From Spirochaetia bacterium (GTDB lineage Bacteria > Spirochaetota > Spirochaetia > CAKZLE01): DNA of 64,000 nt. Below the pieces are notes generated by a model. The model had not been told where the DNA came from. It was given only the letters and a program-made list of their open reading frames with translations, and searched no databases. The stretch lies in assembly GCA_021736385.1 (NCBI GenBank), contig JAIPFY010000001.1, positions 135,457 through 199,456 of the forward strand, written 5' to 3'. Shown here piece by piece: positions 38,231 to 46,895 of the stretch (position 1 is its first letter; every line of letters begins with the position of its first letter). A program made the translations under genes and the position numbers.

Positions 38231-38521
38231 ATGGCACAATGTTTTTTCTGCGGGGCAGAGATCCCTGCAAAGACGAAGATCTACCGAAACACCCTCTGCG
38301 ACCACTGCGGGAATCCGCTGAAGATCTGCAGGAACTGTACGTTCTATGATTCAGGTGCTCCACATGAATGTCTTGAACATATCAGCGAACCGGTGAGGGA
38401 CAAGGAAGCGGCCAACTTCTGTGAGTTCTTCGTACTCGACCCCTATGCCGGCAGCGGGAAACACGTCCCGCAGGATCATACGAAGGCTAAAGATGATTTC
38501 AACAGCCTCTTCTCCGACTGA
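38231..38521 (+). CDS. Small Cys-rich zinc-ribbon-like conserved protein
   Basis: CFFCGAEI, CDHCGNPL and CRNCTFYDSGAPHECLE...NFCEFF metal-binding-like cysteines; start corrected from 38186. Confidence 0.75.
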   Translation: MAQCFFCGAEIPAKTKIYRNTLCDHCGNPLKICRNCTFYDSGAPHECLEHISEPVRDKEAANFCEFFVLDPYAGSGKHVPQDHTKAKDDFNSLFSD

Positions 38522-38537
38522 TCATCAAGGAGTTCCC

Positions 38538-39149
38538 ATGAACCGGATACGTACCGCTTCTCTGCTGCTGCTGATCGTACTGCTGAGCTCATGCACCACC
38601 ACCGCCCCCGGCAGGACCGACTTCGTCATCGACAACTCACGGGTCAAGCATGCAGCCGTGGACCCGCTCGACCTCACCGTCCTGGTACTCAACGAAGTCC
38701 GGCAGGCCCCTGCTGAATCACTGCTTGAGTTCATTGATGCACAGGCACCGTCGATCCTGATCTATACCGGTTCTCCCGAGACCATCGCGGCACTCAGAGC
38801 CGATCTCCAGATGAACATGGCGATCATCACCCCGGAACGCCTGATCGCAGCGCGCTATCCTCTGGGTAAGCGCAGCCCCGAGGGGGCTGAGCTCATGATC
38901 TCCGAGGATATCGTGCTGTATGCTGATCTCTCCGGACCGACTGCACTCCTGCGCCTGGACGGCGCTGGAGCTCCCGAAGGCTGTGTCCCGGTCGATGTCG
39001 GGGAACAGACGCATGCCCCGGGGTATGCCCCCGAAGTCTCACTCCGTTCCTGCGGGCTGCTGCCGCTCAGGACGACCGACATCCGCACTGCGTATGCCGG
39101 TCATCTGGGAGTGTTCGCTGCATTCGCGATCCCGCTGGAGGACCGCTAG
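38538..39149 (+). CDS. Predicted lipoprotein, unknown function
   Basis: Signal peptide with lipobox LLSSC; AAGGAG upstream; start corrected from 38421. Confidence 0.65.
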   Translation: MNRIRTASLLLLIVLLSSCTTTAPGRTDFVIDNSRVKHAAVDPLDLTVLVLNEVRQAPAESLLEFIDAQAPSILIYTGSPETIAALRADLQMNMAIITPERLIAARYPLGKRSPEGAELMISEDIVLYADLSGPTALLRLDGAGAPEGCVPVDVGEQTHAPGYAPEVSLRSCGLLPLRTTDIRTAYAGHLGVFAAFAIPLEDR

Positions 39150-39162
39150 TACCGGTTCGAAC

Positions 39163-40863
39163 TCAGAGGGCCATCACCAGGTCAAGATCCATCTCACACA
39201 TGACAGACGGCATCCCGATACCCCAGCTCTCAAGGACTGCAGGGTGGACTTCACCGAAGATCCCGACCCTCACACCGTCGATGATGATCTCACCGGCTCT
39301 TCCTTCGATGAATCTCGGATCCTGGACTTCACGCAGGCTGTACGCTCTGTTCAGATAGAACAGCAGTGCTGCAAGCTCGCTGTTGATCTCATTGAACCCG
39401 ATGGCACTGTCTGATGAGAAGAACCCGAGGGCGTTCCGTGTCACGGTCCCGGAGTTGTCGGAAGGTTCGAGGAACGCGACCTTCCCCACTTCGAAGATAC
39501 GATGAGGATACACGGCATTACCTGAGACACTCTCAGAATTCAGCAGAGAAGGCATGATCGATGCCCGCACATACTCATAGTTCTCAGTCATGGGGTTGGC
39601 TATCTGGATATATTCTGCACCGTCAACGTGCATCTTCTCGATATAGTCCTTTCGTGAACCGAGATAGTTGTACATCATCTCCTGGAACCCCAGGCCGATC
39701 ATGATATCTTTCACCTTGCGGGCGAACAACTCTGCAGAGGTCAGCCGGCCTACCGTGTAATCACGGGGCATGACCGGTTCGAACCGGCCGAGGCCGTGTC
39801 CGATCATGACATCCTCGACGACGTCCACCGGATGGAGGAAGTCATTACGGTATTCGGGGATCGTCACAAAGAGCTTCTGCTCATCAGCGATCGCATAGAT
39901 CCCCATCCGCCTGAGTGCTTCAAGTGACTGATCAGCACTCAACTCCTCTCCGAGCAGGCTGTTGACGTAGGAGAGATCCGCACTGACGGGCTCCTGAAAA
40001 TAATAGGGACAGACGATCTCCCTGCCGAACTCGGTCTCATACGGATAGACCACCTTCACAGGGAGGATGGTGAACCCCTGGTCGGCAAGGTCACAGGATA
40101 CGATTGATGCAGCAAGGATCAGGTCCTTGAGCACCGTCCCGGTGAGTTCGATGAACAGCTGCTCATCTCCGATCTGTACCGCACCGATCTCAGCACTGTT
40201 GATGACCGGTGGAAAACTCAGCACCTGGCCGTTCGCATCCTGCAGAAAGGGGAATCGTGGAAGATCGGCTACGATATGGCCGAACTCCTGTCCCTTGGGG
40301 TGGTCCTTGAGAATCTGCCTGAGTGTCATGGGAAGGTCCATCTGCAGCGGGATGAACGAGGTCGTATCGGGATCGACAGCAGCATACTGCACAGGATAGG
40401 TGATCAGGTCACTGCGGTAGACCCCCATCGCTATCGATCTTCTCTTCCTGCCGAAGTTCCAGCAGAGTTTCTCCTGGGTCTGGATCAGATCCTTGAGAGA
40501 CGCCTCATCGACCGCTTTACCGCTCACAGCGAATGCGACGATGTACGGTCTGATCCCCGTGGTGCTCTGGTCGACTTCCACCACCCGATCTTCACACTCG
40601 AACTGTTCGAGGTCTGTGGAGAAGAAGTCGTAGAAGGGGGCCTGCGCTCCCTGATTCACACGCAGCTGCCGTGCAAGGCCGGCTGCTGACCACAGGTCAG
40701 GTCGGTTCGTGTCATTGAGTTCGATCTTCAGGATCCCCTGCTCATCGTCCCGTCCGTCAAGCTCAGCTTTCGCAGCAGGAAGGATCTCTTCAAGCTGATC
40801 ATCAGTATAGGTGTCTCCCAGCAGTTCGAAGAATCTGCCGGTATGTACTTCAATCTTAGGCAT
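39163..40863 (-). CDS. pheT: Phenylalanyl-tRNA synthetase beta subunit, archaeal/eukaryotic type
   Basis: LNDTNRPDLWSAAGLAR; short 566-aa form; paired with archaeal-type PheS. Confidence 0.94.
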   Translation of the reverse strand: MPKIEVHTGRFFELLGDTYTDDQLEEILPAAKAELDGRDDEQGILKIELNDTNRPDLWSAAGLARQLRVNQGAQAPFYDFFSTDLEQFECEDRVVEVDQSTTGIRPYIVAFAVSGKAVDEASLKDLIQTQEKLCWNFGRKRRSIAMGVYRSDLITYPVQYAAVDPDTTSFIPLQMDLPMTLRQILKDHPKGQEFGHIVADLPRFPFLQDANGQVLSFPPVINSAEIGAVQIGDEQLFIELTGTVLKDLILAASIVSCDLADQGFTILPVKVVYPYETEFGREIVCPYYFQEPVSADLSYVNSLLGEELSADQSLEALRRMGIYAIADEQKLFVTIPEYRNDFLHPVDVVEDVMIGHGLGRFEPVMPRDYTVGRLTSAELFARKVKDIMIGLGFQEMMYNYLGSRKDYIEKMHVDGAEYIQIANPMTENYEYVRASIMPSLLNSESVSGNAVYPHRIFEVGKVAFLEPSDNSGTVTRNALGFFSSDSAIGFNEINSELAALLFYLNRAYSLREVQDPRFIEGRAGEIIIDGVRVGIFGEVHPAVLESWGIGMPSVMCEMDLDLVMAL

Positions 40864-40864
40864 G

Positions 40865-42403
40865 CTATTTCCCTCTCCTCGTTCGAACACTTTCAATGTC
40901 GGGGGTGAACAGTTCCCGAAGATCATTGAGTCCCAGATGCATGAGTGCCATGCGATCTATTCCCAGTCCCCATGCGAGCACTGGCACATCGATCCCCATC
41001 GCCTTGGTCACTTCCGGCCGGAAGATCCCGCTTCCGCCAAGCTCGAACCAGCCAAGGATCGGATGCTTGATATGCACCTCGATCGACGGTTCGGTAAAGG
41101 GGAAGTACCCCGGAACATATTTGACCTCTTCAGCACCTGCCACCTCTTCGGCGAACATCTTCAGCAGTCCCAGGAGTGTCTTCAGATTCACATCTTCTCC
41201 CAGTACGATACCCTCAGTCTGATAGAAATCAGCACCATGGGTGGCATCCACCTGATCATACCTGAAGCATCGTGCGACCCCGAAGTATTTCCCGGGGATC
41301 TTCGCCTTCGGGAGGGTCTTGGCAGAGAGCACAGTCCCCTGGCTTCTCATGACCTGCCTTCGGGTGAACTCATGGTCGAACTCATATCCCCAGCCGCGAC
41401 TGCCGGTCGTCCATCCATTCTCATGGACGGCCGCCACCTGATCGAGGTACGGCTGTTCGATCTCTCGTGCATGCGATGCATTGTTCACATAATAGACATC
41501 ATGGATATCTCTTGCGCTGTGGAACTGGGGCATGAACAGGGCGTCTCCGTTCCAGAACTCCGTCTCGACCAGCGGTCCATCGAACTCTTCGAAACCCAGC
41601 GTGGTCAGCTTGTCCTTCACCCACTGCAGGTACTCCCCGTAGGGGTTCCTCCGTCCGAGCAGCACCCTGCCCGGAGGGGATGCGACCGAGTAGCTTCTGA
41701 ACGATTTATCCTTCCAGCTGCCGCCGGCAAGCATGGCAGGGGTCAGCGCACCGAGCTCATCACCGGTGACCCCGGCAGCCTCGAGCTGACCCTGTACAGC
41801 TGCTCCCGCCGCTGTGAGGGCATAGACCACCTCTTCACGTTCAACGATCTTGAACGGGACCATCGATGCCCCTCGCTTCTTGCTGATCGAGCCGATGACC
41901 CGCTGCTCATCCTCATCGAGGTCCGTCTCACACAGCGAATGCTCTTGTGCCCGAAGGATCAGCTGCTTGATCACCTGATAGGTATCAGGAAGCGCATCAC
42001 TCTTGAGTATCGCCTTCTTCTGCTCATCCATGCCGAACACTCCGGCTTTTGAGAGCTCACCGAAGGCTGATCCGATGTCCCGCTGCTCAAGGTTCAGCGC
42101 TTTGGCCATCTCAGGCAGTGAGTGCGCCACATGCTCTTTGAGCAGATTGAACATCCGTTCACCGGGCAGCCCCACTTCAGCCTGCATATGTCCGAGCTCT
42201 GTGAGCTCGTAATAGACTCTGGTCTCTCTTCTGGTCTCTTCGAGCAGCCCCTTGCCCATCAGCCAGCTGAAAGCCTGGTTGCACTGCCCGAGCTTGTAGT
42301 CAAGTTCATCGATCATGCGTTCTGCCGTGATCTGCTCGCCCCTGGTCACATGTCTGAGTATGCGAATCTCCAGCGGATGAAGACTCTTCACATCAATATC
42401 CAT
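40865..42403 (-). CDS. pheS: Phenylalanyl-tRNA synthetase alpha subunit, archaeal/eukaryotic type
   Basis: N-terminal wHTH-type domains; ATHGADFYQTEG and GSGIFRPEV motifs; 512 aa. Confidence 0.94.
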   Translation of the reverse strand: MDIDVKSLHPLEIRILRHVTRGEQITAERMIDELDYKLGQCNQAFSWLMGKGLLEETRRETRVYYELTELGHMQAEVGLPGERMFNLLKEHVAHSLPEMAKALNLEQRDIGSAFGELSKAGVFGMDEQKKAILKSDALPDTYQVIKQLILRAQEHSLCETDLDEDEQRVIGSISKKRGASMVPFKIVEREEVVYALTAAGAAVQGQLEAAGVTGDELGALTPAMLAGGSWKDKSFRSYSVASPPGRVLLGRRNPYGEYLQWVKDKLTTLGFEEFDGPLVETEFWNGDALFMPQFHSARDIHDVYYVNNASHAREIEQPYLDQVAAVHENGWTTGSRGWGYEFDHEFTRRQVMRSQGTVLSAKTLPKAKIPGKYFGVARCFRYDQVDATHGADFYQTEGIVLGEDVNLKTLLGLLKMFAEEVAGAEEVKYVPGYFPFTEPSIEVHIKHPILGWFELGGSGIFRPEVTKAMGIDVPVLAWGLGIDRMALMHLGLNDLRELFTPDIESVRTRRGK

Positions 42404-42696
42404 TTATACTGTATCTCCTGTTTGAGGTATGTACACGATTGTCCGACTATTCTATAGATTCGTGTAAAAATATTAAAGTCCTTTCATAGAGGTAGTAAGC
42501 AATTATTCAGCTTGATCACCAAAGGGACTGATCGGTGAACCTGTGAAACATGAGACAAACTGCCGTCATGCGGCTCCCTGCCTCTATATTTATATCATAA
42601 AAAAGGTTATACTCATATGATCTATTATGATCATCAGCTGTGAACAGGCATTCAGACCTCATCACAGCTATCCATATGACACAAGGAGGGTTATTC

Positions 42697-43059
42697 ATGG
42701 AACAAGGACATGCTGATTTTTCCCATAGAGTGATCAGCCTGATCAAGCTGATCCCCGAGGGCACCGTAGCCACCTACGGCCAGATCGCAGCGCAGGCAGG
42801 AGCCCCGAGAGGTGCCAGGCAGGTCGTTCGGATCCTGCACTCCTGCTCACATACCAAGGACCTTCCCTGGCACCGGGTCATCAACCGTCAGGGTATGATC
42901 TCCCTGCCGCATGGCGAGGGATTCGAAGAACAGTACTCGATGCTCAACTCAGAGGGCGTCATGGTCGAACAGAACGGCCATGTCAGTCTTGCCATCTATC
43001 AGTTCTCATTCAGGGATGTGATGACGCTCTCCGGTAATGTCTTTGTAGAAAATACATAA
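42697..43059 (+). CDS. Alkyltransferase-like protein (ATL; MGMT fold without the Cys)
   Basis: MGMT DNA-binding domain (GTVATYGQIA, ARQV) with PWHRVIN instead of PCHRV; AAGGAGGG ribosome-binding site. Confidence 0.88.
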   Translation: MEQGHADFSHRVISLIKLIPEGTVATYGQIAAQAGAPRGARQVVRILHSCSHTKDLPWHRVINRQGMISLPHGEGFEEQYSMLNSEGVMVEQNGHVSLAIYQFSFRDVMTLSGNVFVENT

Positions 43060-43148
43060 CAGCTGCCTCATCACTGTTGTAGCATTGTTACACAATGCAA
43101 CACTATCCACATTTTTCATGATTATCTCACACAATCCCCTTCTTTGTG

Positions 43149-43177
43149 TTGCACAACAACAACAGAATCGGTATAAC
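43149..43177 (+). promoter_or_regulatory. Predicted promoter of purL leader/ncRNA
   Basis: TTGCAC-17-TATAAC. Confidence 0.5.
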
Positions 43178-43183
43178 AGCTGT

Positions 43184-43420
43184 ATACATATCGCAGTATC
43201 TTCACAGGAAGTACACGATAAAAGAGAATTCAAGAGGTTTGCATTTGGACCGCTCGAACTCACAGAGAGACAGCTTATCGACGTGTTGGATGATTCCCCA
43301 TACCATATGGGGTGAACTGCATGCGAATACACACCATACCGTGTATCGATACATGCAGCAGTGCAATGCGCCTGCATGATGATACTGAAGACCCCGGATA
43401 CCATTCCGGGGTCTTTTTGT
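43184..43420 (+). ncRNA. Candidate structured RNA (purL leader/attenuator or 6S-like sRNA)
   Basis: Preceded by a promoter; closing helix CAGTATC(43194-43200)/GATACTG(43381-43387); internal hairpins including CCCCATA-CCA-TATGGGG; ends in an intrinsic terminator. Confidence 0.45.
43389..43418 (+). terminator. Intrinsic terminator upstream of purL
   Basis: AGACCCCGG-ATACCATT-CCGGGGTCTTTTT. Confidence 0.85.
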
Positions 43421-43491
43421 TTCCTCATGACTGCTGAGACCCCCTGCAGAGCGAGCTGGTACCCGACAGACCAGTATAAAGGGAGACCTGC

Positions 43492-45816
43492 ATGTCACAC
43501 ACACGTAATCCCCGATTCGATCTGAAAGAGCTGCCTGATGATCAGATCAAGGAACTCCTGAACAGTCATCAGATCGGTTTGACAGTCGCTGAAGCCAGGA
43601 AGCTGCAGTTTGAGATCCTGGGTAGAGCACCGACACTGACCGAACTGATCCTGTTCGGTATCGAAGGATCAGAGCACTGCTCCTACAAGAGCAGCAGACC
43701 GTATCTGAAGCTCTTCACTACCGAAGGACCTGATGTGATCCTCGGCGCGAAGGAGGATGCCGGGGTCATACGGGTCGCAACAGACCAGCAGGGAACAGGC
43801 TATGCCATCGTCATGAGCCATGAGTCACATAACCATCCCAGTCAGCTGGTCCCGTATGAGGGGGCTGCCACAGGGGTCGGAGGAAATGTCAGAGATGTCT
43901 GCTGCATGGGTGCACAGGTCATCGCACAGGCCGACGACCTGCGCTTCGGCTCCGTCGATATCCCGAAAAACAAATGGATCTACGAGGGAGTGGTATCGGG
44001 GATCGCAGGATACGGGAATCCCATCGGAGTACCGAGCATCGCAGGAGGGCTTCAGTTCGACAAAGGCTATGATGACAACTGTCTGGTCACCGTCGTCTCC
44101 CTCGGGGTGGTGGCAGAGGACGCCATCATCCACTCCTATGCACCGAAGCATGCGGCCGGACACGATCTGATCCTCGTCGGCAAGCCGACTGACAACAGCG
44201 GGTTCGGTGGAGCCAGTTTCGCCAGCTTCGAGCTCGAAGCGGACAAACAGGAACAGAACAAGGGAGCGGTACAGGAACCGAACGCCTTTCTCGGCCGTCA
44301 TATGATCAAAGCCTCCAACGAGCTGTTCAAACGGCTCAAAGCCATCGATGCCATCGATCGCGTAGGCTTCAAGGACCTCGGAGCCGGAGGGATCGCCTGT
44401 GCCAGTGTCGAGCTGGTGGAAGCCTCCGGGTACGGGGCTGTGGTACAGGTAGAGGACATCCATACTGCAGAAGGGGAGTTCCCCTCCCACGTGATCCTCT
44501 GTGCAGAGACACAGGAGCGCTACATGTGGGTATCACCTCCTGATCTGACGCCGATGATCCTCGAGCACTACAATACCGAATATGCCCTTCCTCTGATCTC
44601 CAAAGGCGCTGCTGCAAGAGTCATCGGCAAGGTCACTGATGCAGAAGACTATATCGTCACCTATCGGGGGGAAGAACTCGTGCACGCCCCTGCCGCTGAA
44701 GTGACCAGAGGGTTCCTCTACGACCGGGAAGTCGGAGAGCTGCCGGAACCGATCGCATCGACCGTGTTCGAGGAACCCGAAGATCTGAATGAGATCCTCA
44801 GGCGACTGCTCGGACATGAGAACATCGCATCACGGCATCCGCTGTATGAACAGTATGACAAGCAGGTGCAGGGCCGCACAGCCCTCGAGGCAGGGGCAGG
44901 TGATGCAGGAGTGATCACTCCCTTCAACGACATGACCTACCCCGAAGAACTCAGGAAGATCGCTGTCACCCTCACCACCGACCAGAACCCCAGACAGAAT
45001 GCCATCGACCCCTATCAGGGAGCGGTGAATGCAGTCGTGGAGGCCTTCTGCAATACCACTGCCGTCGGAGCCCGGGCGATCGCCCTCTCTGACTGCCTGT
45101 GCTACGGGAATCCGGAAAAACCTGAACAGATGAGACTCTTCGTTGAAGGCTGCAAAGGTGTAGCAGATGCATCTGATACACTGGGAATCCCGGTAATCGC
45201 AGGGAACGTATCACTCTATAATGAGTCAGGCAACGGTTCGATCCCGCCCAGTCCGATGATAGCCGTACTCGGCAGGATCGAGGACGTGGACCACACGATC
45301 GAGCGGGATCTGCACGAGGCAGGGCTGGAACTGCTGCTCGTAGGCGACAGGGAAGCTGCCTGCGGAGGTTCGGTCTATCTGGAACTGCTCGATGAGCGGT
45401 CATCAGAGATCCCCGCACCGGATCTTCAGAAGCTGATGAAGATCTCAGAGGCGATCCGCACCTGTGCACAGCAGGGTCTGATCACCGCCTGTCATGACAT
45501 CTCCGAAGGCGGGATCGCCGTGGCCCTGAGTGAGATGACCTTCTCACATCAGGTCGGTATCGAGGCTGTGATACCTGATGATACCCCGCTGCGAGATGAC
45601 CTCTGGCTCTTCGGTGAATCCTTCGGGTTCATCATCGCCGTGAACGGAGCACAGGCAGCTGCCTGTAGAGCCGTCTTCACCGCAGCCGGTATCGACCCCG
45701 TCAGTCTGGGTCATACCACCGATCTGGACCAGATCAGCATAGGATCACGTATCCAGCTGACCGTGACCGAAGCAAAACACCTATGGACTCAGGGATTGAG
45801 AAGGAGATTATCATGA
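43492..45816 (+). CDS. purL: Phosphoribosylformylglycinamidine synthase subunit II (small-type PurL)
   Basis: SEHCSYKSSRPYLK, ESHNHPSQLVPYEGAATGVGGNVRD. Confidence 0.97.
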   Translation: MSHTRNPRFDLKELPDDQIKELLNSHQIGLTVAEARKLQFEILGRAPTLTELILFGIEGSEHCSYKSSRPYLKLFTTEGPDVILGAKEDAGVIRVATDQQGTGYAIVMSHESHNHPSQLVPYEGAATGVGGNVRDVCCMGAQVIAQADDLRFGSVDIPKNKWIYEGVVSGIAGYGNPIGVPSIAGGLQFDKGYDDNCLVTVVSLGVVAEDAIIHSYAPKHAAGHDLILVGKPTDNSGFGGASFASFELEADKQEQNKGAVQEPNAFLGRHMIKASNELFKRLKAIDAIDRVGFKDLGAGGIACASVELVEASGYGAVVQVEDIHTAEGEFPSHVILCAETQERYMWVSPPDLTPMILEHYNTEYALPLISKGAAARVIGKVTDAEDYIVTYRGEELVHAPAAEVTRGFLYDREVGELPEPIASTVFEEPEDLNEILRRLLGHENIASRHPLYEQYDKQVQGRTALEAGAGDAGVITPFNDMTYPEELRKIAVTLTTDQNPRQNAIDPYQGAVNAVVEAFCNTTAVGARAIALSDCLCYGNPEKPEQMRLFVEGCKGVADASDTLGIPVIAGNVSLYNESGNGSIPPSPMIAVLGRIEDVDHTIERDLHEAGLELLLVGDREAACGGSVYLELLDERSSEIPAPDLQKLMKISEAIRTCAQQGLITACHDISEGGIAVALSEMTFSHQVGIEAVIPDDTPLRDDLWLFGESFGFIIAVNGAQAAACRAVFTAAGIDPVSLGHTTDLDQISIGSRIQLTVTEAKHLWTQGLRRRLS

Positions 45817-46895
45817 GTATCAGTTATAAAGCAGCGGGTGTCGACATCGACGCCGGGAACCTGACCGTCGAGCGGATCAAGGAGAGTGCCCTGTCGACCT
45901 TCACCCCGGCCGTCCTGACAGGCTTGGGCAGTTTCGGCTCCTTCTATGATCTCTCAGAGCTGCTCACAGCCTACACTCACCCGGTCATGATGCAGAGCAT
46001 CGACGGGGTGGGTACGAAGATCATGCTGGCGAAGATGGCCGGAGACTACTCTACCATCGGCAGAGACCTCCTGAGCGCCTGCTGCAACGACATCATCGTC
46101 CACGGTGCGAATCCTGTCACCTTTCTCGACTATATCGCGAATGACCGGCTGGAACCTGAGGTGGTCGCAGAGATGGTCGCCGGCATGGCTGCCGGCTGCC
46201 GGGAGGCGGGAGTCTCTCTGGTAGGCGGGGAGACAGCAGAGATGCCCGGGACCTATCGTGACGGAGAACATGATCTGGTCGGTATCGTGACCGGCTTCGT
46301 CGAGAAGGACCGGATCATCAACGGCAGCGACGTGATCGCATCTGATGTGATCTTCGGGATCCCCTCGAGCGGGCTGCACACCAACGGCTACTCCCTTGCA
46401 CGAAAAGTCCTCTTCGAACATGCTGGACTGTCCATCGATGACAGCCTGCCCGAAGTCTACGGAGACAGGAGCGGAAGGACCATCGGGGCACTGCTGCTTG
46501 AACCGCATACCAACTATGCCGGGGCGGTCCGGGACCTGCTCGCCTCAGGACTGCAGGTGAAGAGCATGTCTCACATCACAGGAGGGGGTCTGATCGAGAA
46601 TGTCCCGAGGACACTCCCTGAACACCTCTCAGCGGTCATCGATCCCGAATCCTGGGACATCCCCCCCATCTTCTCCTATATCGCAGACCTCGGAGAGATC
46701 CCGCCGCTTGAGATGTTCCACGCATTCAACATGGGGATCGGGTACACGATCGTCGTCCCGCAGGAACAGGCGCAGCAGGCGCGATCGGTGATCACGACCT
46801 GCTTCGGACAGCAGGCTGTGAGACTCGGGGTGATAGCACCCGGAGACGGCAGGACCGTGATCACCGGTATCACCGGGGCAGGAGGTGCAGCATGA
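45813..46895 (+). CDS. purM: Phosphoribosylformylglycinamidine cyclo-ligase
   Basis: YKAAGVDIDAGN, SIDGVGTKIMLA, GLHTNGYSLAR; ATGA overlap with purL. Confidence 0.97.
   Translation: MSISYKAAGVDIDAGNLTVERIKESALSTFTPAVLTGLGSFGSFYDLSELLTAYTHPVMMQSIDGVGTKIMLAKMAGDYSTIGRDLLSACCNDIIVHGANPVTFLDYIANDRLEPEVVAEMVAGMAAGCREAGVSLVGGETAEMPGTYRDGEHDLVGIVTGFVEKDRIINGSDVIASDVIFGIPSSGLHTNGYSLARKVLFEHAGLSIDDSLPEVYGDRSGRTIGALLLEPHTNYAGAVRDLLASGLQVKSMSHITGGGLIENVPRTLPEHLSAVIDPESWDIPPIFSYIADLGEIPPLEMFHAFNMGIGYTIVVPQEQAQQARSVITTCFGQQAVRLGVIAPGDGRTVITGITGAGGAA

Noticed and set aside
40811-42052. 413-aa plus-strand ORF opposite pheS
   Set aside because: Shadow ORF; pheS is unambiguous.
43085-43379. Two overlapping short ORFs (76 and 77 aa) upstream of purL
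   Set aside because: No recognisable domain or SD; they conflict with each other and lie in the promoter/structured-RNA/terminator region, so the RNA interpretation is preferred.
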